Shown piece by piece: positions 27,266 to 35,559 of a stretch of 64,000 nucleotides of DNA (the first letter of the stretch is position 1; every line of letters begins with the position of its first letter). The notes under the pieces are model-generated. The model was given only the letters and a program-made list of their open reading frames with translations. It did not search any database and was not told the DNA's origin. Location of the stretch: contig JAKLIX010000011.1 of the NCBI GenBank assembly GCA_022709385.1, positions 94,680 through 158,679 of the forward strand. The letters run 5' to 3'. Both the position numbers and the translations under genes were made by a program. The stretch is from Bacteroidota bacterium (GTDB lineage Bacteria; Bacteroidota; Bacteroidia; Bacteroidales; CAIXZF01).

Positions 27266-28363
27266 ATGAAAACATCAATTATCCTCACGGTCGTTTGCCT
27301 GAGCATTCATTGGAACATTGATGCCCAACAACTAAATCCTGACACGATGAAATCACCCGCTATTCTCAGCCTGCAGGCATTGGATTTCCTTTGGCCTGTC
27401 GGCGATCCCTTTTTGTTTTGTGCCCACCACCGGGATGATTATCCGGCAGGAAATTACTCCCTGGGACCTGATGTTTCACTTGACGGACGTAATCTTGGAG
27501 AGGATTTCACCCTGAAGGACGGCTTCCGCATGTACCATGGCGACAGTGTACCCGGCTTCCCCGCGCATCCGCACCGGGGATTTGAAACGGTAACCATTGT
27601 GCGGACCGGAATTGTGGACCATTCCGATTCCCACGGGCAGGCCGGACGCTACGGTAACGGGGATGTACAATGGATGACGGCAGGTTCGGGCCTGCAGCAC
27701 AGCGAGATGTTCCCCCTGCTGAATCCCGGTGGCAGAAACCCGCTCGAATTATTCCAGGTCTGGCTGAATCTCCCGGCGGAAAGGAAAATGGTCCAACCAC
27801 ATTTCAAAATGCTCTGGGCGGAAGATATTCCGGTGAAAGTGATCAGAGACGCCGCAGGCCGGGAAGTCAGTATCGCCATTATTGCCGGGTCATTCCACGG
27901 AACAAAGGCGGCTGATCCAGCCCCTGATTCCTGGGCAGCATTTCCTGAAAATGAGGTGGCAATCTTTACCATCGATCTTCAGGCAGATGCAACCCTTGAA
28001 TTTGAGGCAGCCTCCCCCGGCCTGTTCCGTTGTCTCTATTTCTATGAAGGAGGCGAACTATTGATTGAAGGACAGAAGATACCATCAAAACAAGCGATCC
28101 GGCTCCGCTCGGAGATGCCGGTAGTCATTCAGAATGGTGACAGGCCGGCACATCTTGTCCTCCTCCAGGGGAAAGCTGTCAATGAGCCTGTTGTGCAGTA
28201 CGGTCCGTTCGTAATGAATACGGAGGATGAGATTCGTAAGGCTTTTTCGGATTTCCGTCAGACCCGTTTCGGCGGCTGGCCCTGGCCAAGGCCTGATATG
28301 GTTCACCCGCGGGACAAGGGGCGTTTTGCAAAACACCTGGATGGCAGGGAAGAAGTGAGGTAA
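27266..28363 (+). CDS. Exported pirin-family protein (cupin)
   Basis: About 365 residues from the Met at 27266; an earlier in-frame Met at 27236 would sit on the transcription start. Pirin-type bicupin: the first cupin has the metal-binding H-P-H-R-G-F-E-T-V block and a later G-L-Q-H-S-E-M block, giving the three His and one Glu ligand set. The C-terminal cupin is less conserved, as usual. Pirins are normally cytoplasmic; some act as quercetinases, others as transcription cofactors. This one starts with a clear Sec signal (M-K-T-S-I-I-L-T-V-V, ends near D-A-Q-Q), so it is predicted to be exported. The function is unknown. Confidence 0.85.
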   Translation: MKTSIILTVVCLSIHWNIDAQQLNPDTMKSPAILSLQALDFLWPVGDPFLFCAHHRDDYPAGNYSLGPDVSLDGRNLGEDFTLKDGFRMYHGDSVPGFPAHPHRGFETVTIVRTGIVDHSDSHGQAGRYGNGDVQWMTAGSGLQHSEMFPLLNPGGRNPLELFQVWLNLPAERKMVQPHFKMLWAEDIPVKVIRDAAGREVSIAIIAGSFHGTKAADPAPDSWAAFPENEVAIFTIDLQADATLEFEAASPGLFRCLYFYEGGELLIEGQKIPSKQAIRLRSEMPVVIQNGDRPAHLVLLQGKAVNEPVVQYGPFVMNTEDEIRKAFSDFRQTRFGGWPWPRPDMVHPRDKGRFAKHLDGREEVR

Positions 28364-28390
28364 TCCTGTGGCTGCCAGGGGCTCATTTCC

Positions 28391-29899
28391 CTACCTTCTT
28401 TTCCCACCGCTCAGTCCGCCGAGGATACCCCTGACGAGGGCTCTTGCAATCTGGCTTCCGAGCTGGCGGGTAACCGACTGCCCCATATACTTTGCCATAT
28501 CACCAAGCATTCCTCCTGCTCCACCCTGCTTTTGCTTTTCCTCCCTCGCCTGTTGTTTTTCCTCTTTTTCCCTGGTTTCCTGTGCCTTCTGATCCAGGAT
28601 TTCCTGTTGCTGGCGGGCTATTCTTTCAGAAAGGATCTCAAAAGCAGATACTTTATCCACTGATTTCTCATATACGCCGTAGATCAGGGATGAACGCAGT
28701 ATCGCATCTCTTTCGGCTGATGTGACGGGCCCTATCTGTCCCTGGGGCGGCAGGATCAAAGCCCTTTCCACCATTCCGGGGGTTCCTTTTTCGTCAAGGA
28801 AAGAAACGAGCGCTTCACCAACTCCGAGTTCGGTGATCACCTGCTCTACGTTTAAGGCAGGATTTGGCCGGAATGTTTCAGCTGCAGTCCTGACGGCTTT
28901 CTGATCCCTTGGTGTAAACGCCCTGAGGGCGTGCTGCACTTTATTGCCCAGCTGACCCAGGATCTTATCCGGGATATCAATGGGGTTCTGGGTGCAGAAA
29001 TAGATACCGACGCCTTTGGATCTGATGAGTCTCACCACCTGTTCTATCTTGTCCATGAGAACCTGCGGCGTGTCGGTGAACAGCAGGTGCGCCTCATCGA
29101 AGAAAAACACCAGTTTGGGTTTGTCCAGGTCGCCCACTTCAGGAAGCTGTTCCCACAGTTCCGAAAGCAGATACAGCAGCAGGGTGGCATAGGCTCCCGG
29201 AGCCAGCATCAGTTTATCGGCTGCAAGAATGTTCACCACGCCCCTGCCCCTGTGATCGGTCTGAATGAAGTCAAACACATCGATGGCCGGTTCACCGAAA
29301 AAGCCCGCAGCACCCTGGTCCTCAAGCGCCATCAGTTCCCGCTGGATGGCTCCGATGCTCGCAGCAGAGATATTACCGTATGCAGTGGTGAAGTCAGCCC
29401 TGTTGTTGCCCACATACTCCAGCATTTTCTGAAGGTCTTTCAGGTCGATGAGCAACAATTCATTGTCGTCGGCAATCCGGAAAACAAGCGAAAGCACGCT
29501 TGACTGGATATCGTTGAGATTCAGTAGTCTGCTGAGTAAAACCGGCCCCATTTCCGAAATAGTCGTGCGTAAAGGATGACCCTTTTCAGCGTACATATCC
29601 CAGAAGCAAACAGGAAAATTCTGATAACTGAAGCCTTGAATCCCCATTTTCTGTATCCTTTCCTCAATTTTCGGTTTGGATTCCCCTGGTTTTGAGATGC
29701 CGGAGAAGTCCCCTTTGATGTCGGATACAAAAACAGGGACGCCGATGGAACTGAAGGCTTCGGCCAGCACCTGCAGCGTAACTGTTTTTCCTGTACCGGT
29801 GGCCCCGGTGATCAGGCCATGGCGGTTGGCCATGCGGGGTATGAGCGTGAGATCTTTTTCAGATCTGGCAATCAGTAGTTGGTGGTTTTCTGTGATCAT
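28391..29899 (-). CDS. HerA-like ATPase, DUF853 family (YjgR type)
   Basis: 502 residues. Walker A G-A-T-G-T-G-K-T at 32-39, Walker B-like K-L-V-F-F-F-D-E-A-H, a sensor-like Y-F-C-T-Q-N-P and an arginine-finger-like A-L-R-A-F-T-P-R region, as in the DUF853/YjgR branch of HerA/FtsK-type ATPases. A low-complexity E/K/Q-rich helix (about 430-465) and a glycine-rich basic tail (G-G-L-S-G-G-K-R-R) end the protein. E. coli YjgR is poorly characterised; DNA translocation or repair is assumed from HerA. Monocistronic, convergent with pirin and divergent from the AbiEii pair. Confidence 0.88.
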   Translation of the reverse strand: MITENHQLLIARSEKDLTLIPRMANRHGLITGATGTGKTVTLQVLAEAFSSIGVPVFVSDIKGDFSGISKPGESKPKIEERIQKMGIQGFSYQNFPVCFWDMYAEKGHPLRTTISEMGPVLLSRLLNLNDIQSSVLSLVFRIADDNELLLIDLKDLQKMLEYVGNNRADFTTAYGNISAASIGAIQRELMALEDQGAAGFFGEPAIDVFDFIQTDHRGRGVVNILAADKLMLAPGAYATLLLYLLSELWEQLPEVGDLDKPKLVFFFDEAHLLFTDTPQVLMDKIEQVVRLIRSKGVGIYFCTQNPIDIPDKILGQLGNKVQHALRAFTPRDQKAVRTAAETFRPNPALNVEQVITELGVGEALVSFLDEKGTPGMVERALILPPQGQIGPVTSAERDAILRSSLIYGVYEKSVDKVSAFEILSERIARQQQEILDQKAQETREKEEKQQAREEKQKQGGAGGMLGDMAKYMGQSVTRQLGSQIARALVRGILGGLSGGKRR

Positions 29900-29924
29900 A
29901 TTGCAGCCTTAGAATTTCCCGGAC

Positions 29925-29932
29925 CAAATATA
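29925..29932 (-). promoter_or_regulatory. -7 element (TATATTTG, minus strand) for the DUF853 gene
   Basis: TATATTTG on the minus strand, 25 bp before the ATG at 29899. Matches TAnnTTTG; a correctly spaced -33 TTG is not evident. Confidence 0.45.
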
Positions 29933-30047
29933 TACATTTCATCAAGCATTCACTGCCATAAAATGGTAAAAAGGTTGTGCCTGCAGCTGGACATAACAAC
30001 CGAATTACCCTCATTTTTTCGTATCTTCGCATTGCAATAAGGGATCT

Positions 30048-30356
30048 ATGCAAAACAAAAATCATTCTTTCGGACAGAAGTATCCTGTATATTTCTGGGA
30101 CTTTAATATTGCACGAATGGAAAACCATGCCCACAAACGGGTCATCATCGAACGAATCTTTACTTTAGGGGATGTACCCGCAATCAGGGAAATCATCCGT
30201 TATTACGGAGAGGAAGAAGTTGTGAGCACACTTCAGACATTGAACTATCTGGATCCCAAAACATTGAATTTTGCATCCATTGTATTCAACAAACCCTTGA
30301 ATCAGTTTAAATGTTACCATCGTACCCGGTCGAAAAAACAACGCTGGAACTCATAA
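30048..30356 (+). CDS. Putative antitoxin-like partner (DUF6922-like) of the AbiEii-type toxin
   Basis: 102 residues, small and helical, beginning with an F-W-D-F motif seen in DUF6922-type proteins that commonly precede AbiEii-type nucleotidyltransferases in Bacteroidota. It ends 46 bp inside the toxin gene (different frame), so translation is probably coupled. A TATCTTCG -7-like element lies at 30022-30029. The antitoxin role is inferred from position, length and the F-W-D motif. Confidence 0.65.
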   Translation: MQNKNHSFGQKYPVYFWDFNIARMENHAHKRVIIERIFTLGDVPAIREIIRYYGEEEVVSTLQTLNYLDPKTLNFASIVFNKPLNQFKCYHRTRSKKQRWNS

Positions 30357-30943
30357 TAGCCTTACAAGGACTAAACAGCCTGAAGGAGTTTTACCTGGTT
30401 GGAGGTACCGCCCTGGCATTACAGCTGAAACACAGGCATTCGCTGGACATTGATTTGTTTTGCAATTTCAATTTCGATAGCGGCACCTTACAGGAACAAT
30501 TAAAGCAAGAATTTGATATCCAACTGTTTCACCAGGCTGAAAACACAATACGTGGAAGCATCAATGGCATCAATGTTGACATCATGGCGCACCGTTATCC
30601 GTATATTTTCCCACATCTAAGAATTGATGGGATTGAAACATGCTCCATCCCCGATATTATCGCAATGAAACTGAATGCCATCTCTGCCAGCGGACAACGA
30701 ATAAAGGATTTTGCGGATATTTATTTTCTTCTCAGTCAATACACAATAGCAGATATGCTTGGGTTTTACCGGATGAAATACCAGCAGAAGCAAATTAACC
30801 ATGTACTTAAAAGCCTTGTATATTTTAAAGATGTGAATGAATCAGAATGGCCGTTAGTAATGCCAGGCCATTCATTGCGATGGCAATCCGTTACGAAGAA
30901 ACTTGAGAAAGCAGTTCTTGAATATTTGAGGGAAGAATTTTAG
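30311..30943 (+). CDS. AbiEii/AbiGii-type nucleotidyltransferase toxin
   Basis: 210 residues. The nucleotidyltransferase signature is G-G-T-A-L at 31-35 followed by H-R-H-S-L-D-I-D with the catalytic D-x-D at 46/48. Later come K-L-N-A-I-S and R-x-K-D-F-A-D-I-Y-F-L, typical of this family. Characterised AbiEii-type toxins transfer nucleotides to targets such as tRNA or bind GTP and are held by a cognate antitoxin. It overlaps the upstream small gene by 46 bp, forming a likely type IV-style toxin-antitoxin or abortive-infection pair. The gene is intact and of normal length. Confidence 0.83.
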   Translation: MLPSYPVEKTTLELIIALQGLNSLKEFYLVGGTALALQLKHRHSLDIDLFCNFNFDSGTLQEQLKQEFDIQLFHQAENTIRGSINGINVDIMAHRYPYIFPHLRIDGIETCSIPDIIAMKLNAISASGQRIKDFADIYFLLSQYTIADMLGFYRMKYQQKQINHVLKSLVYFKDVNESEWPLVMPGHSLRWQSVTKKLEKAVLEYLREEF

Positions 30944-31038
30944 GCTAAATCCTTCAATGCAAACAAATGTTGCGCAGGCGGAATGCCGTCCACAACTTTG
31001 AATAAAAAGTCGTTATCGTTGATTAACAACGCATAACC

Positions 31039-31740
31039 CTAGTCTTTCAAGCACCGTACCGACAGTCCGTACCTTTTGTTTCTTTTCCCTCCGTAGGCCT
31101 GCGTCGACTGGTAATCGAGCTTGTGATGCCAGGCGTTGTTTGTGGAAGCATTGTCGGCTGTCCAGAAGAAGGCGTTCTTTTTCAGCAGTCCGTCCATACC
31201 GTTATGGTCGCGGTACCCTCCCGGCAGTGCGGAGAAACCGCTTGAATTGGATGCACCGGTGTTTGGACTCAGCCACAAGGTGGTATCGGAGGTTTTCATC
31301 TTCCCGCCTGCCACCATGGAATCACCAAGGAAACCGAAAAGCAGGTTCCAGTCCGACTCCGTGGGCACATGCCAGCCTTCAGGGCATAACTTTCCGGTAT
31401 TGACAGCCGCCCAGTTATACAAGGCACCATAGGTTTCCCTGAAACTTGCTTCATCGTTGAACAGGTAGGCATAAGCACCGGTGGTATTGTTTTTCCATCC
31501 GGTCAGATCACTGCCGGGATATGCCAGGGCACTGCCATCCCTGAAGCGGGTGGTTTTCAGGTTCTGTGCCATCCAGACCTGGTTGCCGATGGTCACTGCA
31601 GTATAAACATTCCCGTCAATGTCACGTATCTCCTGGTTCGCGGGATCGCTGTCATCATCTTTTTTACATGCATGGATCACCACCATGGTGAATGAAACCA
31701 GGATTAGGGTAAGCAAATGCAGTCTGACTTTCATGTACAT
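31039..31740 (-). CDS. FISUMP-domain lipoprotein
   Basis: About 233 residues from the Met at 31740 (M-Y-M-K; the Met two codons later is equally possible). A leader ends in the lipobox V-I-H-A-C, followed by K-K-D-D-D-S-D. The body is a FISUMP domain (Fibrobacter succinogenes major paralogous domain, TIGR02145): V-W-M-A-Q-N-L-K-T, G-A-L-Y-N-W, C-P-E-G-W-H-V-P-T-E-S-D-W, F-S-A-L-P-G-G-Y-R and a terminal Y-G-L-S-V-R-C-L-K. The fold resembles C-type-lectin/formylglycine-enzyme relatives; the role is probably ligand binding at the surface, unproven. Confidence 0.85.
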   Translation of the reverse strand: MYMKVRLHLLTLILVSFTMVVIHACKKDDDSDPANQEIRDIDGNVYTAVTIGNQVWMAQNLKTTRFRDGSALAYPGSDLTGWKNNTTGAYAYLFNDEASFRETYGALYNWAAVNTGKLCPEGWHVPTESDWNLLFGFLGDSMVAGGKMKTSDTTLWLSPNTGASNSSGFSALPGGYRDHNGMDGLLKKNAFFWTADNASTNNAWHHKLDYQSTQAYGGKRNKRYGLSVRCLKD

Positions 31741-31930
31741 TGTTTTTCTTGGTAATAAATATATGATTATGAATACCTTAAATAAAATAACAATCAATTT
31801 ACCGGCTGTGCAAAGATAATGGAATTAGCAGCAGACAATAATAAAGTTGACAAGGTGAAAAATATTGGTTGCCCTCATGTCAATATCTTTAATGAATATT
31901 TTTAATAACTTTCCCCTGCATGAGCGGGTG

Positions 31931-33001
31931 TCAGGATCCCGGGCCATATATCATGGTAAACAGGCCCACGTTTTCATCTCCATAGCATATGGAGTCGGCA
32001 ACACATTCAAAACCGGCACCGAGGCCTTCACGGAATACATCATGCCACTGATTTCTCAGCATATGATAATCCGTGCGGATTCCCCTCGGCTCTGTCAGAA
32101 AGGAAACCGCCTCAGCCATCAGGAATTTGTCGATGGAGGCGACGGCAACTTCGACCGGAGCATCGTGGGAGAAGATGAAGTCCATGATGGCGCCGTATGA
32201 CTGGTAAAGCGAGAGGGCAAGTTCCGGGCTGTGAAGTTCAGGTGTATCGTTATTCGCATCCAGTTCAAAAAGCAGGAAGAACCGGATGTGCCGGCTGAGT
32301 TTCTTCAGGTGTTCCGCTTTTGTTTCATAAGGCATGTGGTGATATGAAAGGGATGCCAGGGCAATGTCGTATGAACCCGTCACTTTATCCGAAAACTCCT
32401 GGATACGGTACTGCCCTTTGTGAACCTTTGCAGCCGGGAAGGCATCCGATACATTTTTCTCGGCCAGCCTGAGCATATCGGCAGAAGGATCGATCAGCAG
32501 GAATTCCGCTACCTCATTTACCAAACCATGCATCCTGAGTTGTTGTACCAGTTGTACGAGCAATGCGCCGTGACCACAGCCTATATCCATGATCTTCAAT
32601 GGCTTATTAAATGCTGGTAAGGCACGGGCACATTGATTGACAAAGGTATCACGCGAGGATTTCATGACCGGAACACCAGCGAAATGAATGAATGGCCGGG
32701 CATCTTCAAAGATCGTTTCCGGAATCAGCAGTTTGCCGTCAGTTCTCTGCAAGTAACTGGCCATAAATGAATTGGAAAAAAGCCCTCCTTCCTCGCCAGC
32801 TACACCGGCTAAAATCCAATGCCTGCCCAAATCCTGTTTTCCCTTCGTCAGCAGGCAGGTTCCGGCAAAATAATGAAAGGCATTTCTCAGCCCGGGCCGG
32901 ATCGGTTCTGTCAAATGCGGTGCAGGCTCAAGTGATTCATAGACAATTCGGTCCCTGATTCCGGACCATTCGGTGATTTCTGATGCAGTAAGGAATTTCA
33001 T
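31931..33001 (-). CDS. Class I SAM-dependent methyltransferase
   Basis: About 356 residues from the Met at 33001. An N-terminal segment of ~140 residues precedes the Rossmann-fold domain, where motif I reads I-M-D-I-G-C-G-H-G-A-L. A following acidic residue sits in L-L-I-D-P-S-A-D-M, and D-I-A-L-A-S-L-S-Y-H-H-M-P corresponds to motif IV/post-I. The substrate is unknown. It follows the S74-fibre gene by 46 bp on the same strand, so it may be the last gene of an operon with that fibre and the upstream dockerin-like protein. No signal peptide, so it acts in the cytoplasm. Confidence 0.8.
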   Translation of the reverse strand: MKFLTASEITEWSGIRDRIVYESLEPAPHLTEPIRPGLRNAFHYFAGTCLLTKGKQDLGRHWILAGVAGEEGGLFSNSFMASYLQRTDGKLLIPETIFEDARPFIHFAGVPVMKSSRDTFVNQCARALPAFNKPLKIMDIGCGHGALLVQLVQQLRMHGLVNEVAEFLLIDPSADMLRLAEKNVSDAFPAAKVHKGQYRIQEFSDKVTGSYDIALASLSYHHMPYETKAEHLKKLSRHIRFFLLFELDANNDTPELHSPELALSLYQSYGAIMDFIFSHDAPVEVAVASIDKFLMAEAVSFLTEPRGIRTDYHMLRNQWHDVFREGLGAGFECVADSICYGDENVGLFTMIYGPGS

Positions 33002-33047
33002 GCCCTGAGAATTTCCACGCAAGGTATGAAAAAGGGAGTAGCGACTT

Positions 33048-35537
33048 TTACTTATCCGGCAAATCCTGATTCGCTTCCAGTATCCTGATTCTTTCCTCCA
33101 GGACTTTCATCATTTGCTGCTGTTCCTGGACGGCCTTCACCAGGGGAACCACAAATTCTGCATATCGCAGACCATATAAATCCTGCCCGTTTTTAGGGGG
33201 ATCTACGCCGCTGAAATCGAATCCGCAAGCCTGTGCTGCTGTTTCTACTTCCTGGGCAAGAAAACCGCAGTACCGCATCATGGCTTTCTGACGCATTGCT
33301 TCAGGAAGTTCCTTCCCGCTTTCCTTCATACCCAGGTAGTTCTCCACAGCAAAGACATCAACCGTATAGGTAAGGGGTCGCAATTGCATGATGAAATCCA
33401 GGCCCTTTACATCCTCCCTCACTGTCTTTTTAAAACGGGCATCGGAGGTAGTGGACCAGCCTACAACACCTCCAATGCTTGTGATTGCCACATTCCCGAG
33501 CCGGATTTGCTGTGAAGCGCTGACTACGGTGTTATTCCCCAGAGCCATTGAGTTTTCAACCCCGTCGACTGCTTCATTGGAATTGTTACCAAGAAAAGTA
33601 TTGTAACTACCCGGGTTGCCTGCACCATATCCCGCTTCATGCCCCACCGCAGTATTACAGTCTCCGACATTGTTTAAATTCAGTGCCTTAAAACCAACAG
33701 CCACATTACCGGTCCCCACGTTATAATAAAGTCCCTCACAGCCCACGGCCACGCATTCATGGCCGAGATTGGCATTCTCCATTGCCCAGGTACCGACCGC
33801 GGTATTGTAATTCCCGGTGTGATTGGCATACAATGCCCTGTAACCAACCGCTGTATTGTAAGCCGAATTCTGGTTCATTCTGGCCGCAAAGCAACCCACC
33901 ACGGTATTGTTTTCGGATTGTCCGTTTTCTAAGGCATATATGCCCAGGGATGTGTTACCGTGCCCTTCCAGGCTTTCACTCAGGCTGTAATTTCCGATGG
34001 CCAGGTTAGATGAACCTGAGGAGTTATTCCAGAGTGAATAATTCCCGATGCCGATGTTTTCCGTTCCTCCGGTGTTGTCATACAAGGCAAATCTTCCGAG
34101 TCCGATAAGATTGGATTGAAGCATATTTGAAAAAAGCGCCGATTCTCCGATGGCAATGTTATGATCTCCTTCTTCATTGAAGTGACCGGCATCAATTCCA
34201 ATGGCGATATTCCTGCTTCCATGGATATTAGACTGGAATGCACTTTCGCCGATGGCAATATTCCATGCACCGCTCTGATTCGATTTAAGAGATGAATTGC
34301 CAATGGCGATGTTGTGTTCACTCAGATTACTCTCTCCCATCGCATAATGACCAAGCGCAATGTTATGATTTCCCACTGTCATGCCTGAAAGTGATTGCGG
34401 TCCCAGAGCCACATTATAATCCCCCGCCTGGAGATTATACAGGGCTGAATAACCACAGGCCAGGTTAAAAATACCATACAGGTTATCATACAGGCTGCCA
34501 TCTCCGAGTGCTGTATTGCCAAAGCCCCATGTATTGCTGAACATGGCCTTGGATCCCACTGCTACATTTCTTGAACCTTCATCCGCATATGTAGTGTTGG
34601 ATCCGTTGTGAAACAATGCCGAATCACCCACGGCCACACAATTACTCACCTCCTCGTTGTGGTAAAGTGCCCGTACTCCGACAGCCACATTGGAATAGCC
34701 GGTCTTGTTGCTTCTTGCAGCTTCGAATCCCAGTGCGGTATTACCCTCGCCGGTCAGGTTGTCGCGCAAAGCTGCGGCACCTAAGGCAGTATTCAGGTTC
34801 CCTCCGGTGTTATGCTTCATATTCAGGTGGCCGATGGCCACATTGGAACGACCGTCAATGTTGGCATTCAGACTCTGATAACCAACGGCAGTGTTCAGAT
34901 GCCCGGTAGTATTCACTTCCATGGACAGGGATCCAACCGCCACATTATTGAACCCGGTCTCGTTTTCATGCAGGCTTTGCTGTCCCAGTCCCACATTGGA
35001 TGTATTGCCCACATCTGCATCACCGCTGCCGTTGCCAAGGTAAACACTGATCCAGTCTGAGCGGGCATCCATCAGGTCATCGATGTACATACTGGCCTTG
35101 GTAGCATGTAATGCATAAGGCACTGCCATCAACTGGTTGAACCCGAGAGGAATGAATAACCCCATACCGTTCACATCCACCTCTACCCCAAGCAGGTAAT
35201 TCATCAGCGACCAGTTGATCTGCCCGAAATTACCGGCTTCGGGAATGCCGTGTCCAACCACCAGGCTGATGAGGCCGAACTGATCGGTGGTCAGTGCATG
35301 GGTTTCTCTGTAAACAAGCACATCAGCAGGGCCGGCAAGCACGGACCCACCGGCTTTTGCGGGATTGGACTGGCTAATACTGAGCCTGACAACGACATCC
35401 TGGTTGACCAGCGGATTACCCAGGGAATCACGCAATACGGCCTGGTAATTAAACCCGAGAGGCACCTGGGCTCCTCCTGTCAATGTGCTAAGCAACAGTA
35501 CGATGGCCAAAACGGAACGAAAAAATCTTGTTTCCAT
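33048..35537 (-). CDS. Exported fibre-like protein with YadA-type head repeats and S74 chaperone domain
   Basis: 829 residues. Signal peptide (about 1-24), then a conserved Bacteroidota leader domain (about 27-145; F-N-Y-Q-A-V-L-R-D and V-P-Y-A-L-H-A). About 29 imperfect repeats of ~20-25 residues follow (roughly 170-680) with the core N-x-A-V/I/L-G, like the collagen-binding left-handed beta-roll of trimeric autotransporter heads. The C-terminal part is a peptidase S74/intramolecular chaperone domain beginning T-T-S-D-A-R-F-K-K, used by phage tail spikes to trimerise and then autocleave. The end is a short coiled coil. This implies a trimeric, self-processed surface fibre. It lies 22 bp downstream of a dockerin-like gene on the same strand. 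No T9SS sorting domain is present. Confidence 0.85.
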   Translation of the reverse strand: METRFFRSVLAIVLLLSTLTGGAQVPLGFNYQAVLRDSLGNPLVNQDVVVRLSISQSNPAKAGGSVLAGPADVLVYRETHALTTDQFGLISLVVGHGIPEAGNFGQINWSLMNYLLGVEVDVNGMGLFIPLGFNQLMAVPYALHATKASMYIDDLMDARSDWISVYLGNGSGDADVGNTSNVGLGQQSLHENETGFNNVAVGSLSMEVNTTGHLNTAVGYQSLNANIDGRSNVAIGHLNMKHNTGGNLNTALGAAALRDNLTGEGNTALGFEAARSNKTGYSNVAVGVRALYHNEEVSNCVAVGDSALFHNGSNTTYADEGSRNVAVGSKAMFSNTWGFGNTALGDGSLYDNLYGIFNLACGYSALYNLQAGDYNVALGPQSLSGMTVGNHNIALGHYAMGESNLSEHNIAIGNSSLKSNQSGAWNIAIGESAFQSNIHGSRNIAIGIDAGHFNEEGDHNIAIGESALFSNMLQSNLIGLGRFALYDNTGGTENIGIGNYSLWNNSSGSSNLAIGNYSLSESLEGHGNTSLGIYALENGQSENNTVVGCFAARMNQNSAYNTAVGYRALYANHTGNYNTAVGTWAMENANLGHECVAVGCEGLYYNVGTGNVAVGFKALNLNNVGDCNTAVGHEAGYGAGNPGSYNTFLGNNSNEAVDGVENSMALGNNTVVSASQQIRLGNVAITSIGGVVGWSTTSDARFKKTVREDVKGLDFIMQLRPLTYTVDVFAVENYLGMKESGKELPEAMRQKAMMRYCGFLAQEVETAAQACGFDFSGVDPPKNGQDLYGLRYAEFVVPLVKAVQEQQQMMKVLEERIRILEANQDLPDK

Positions 35538-35559
35538 TGGGTTATGTGTTAATTGTTGT

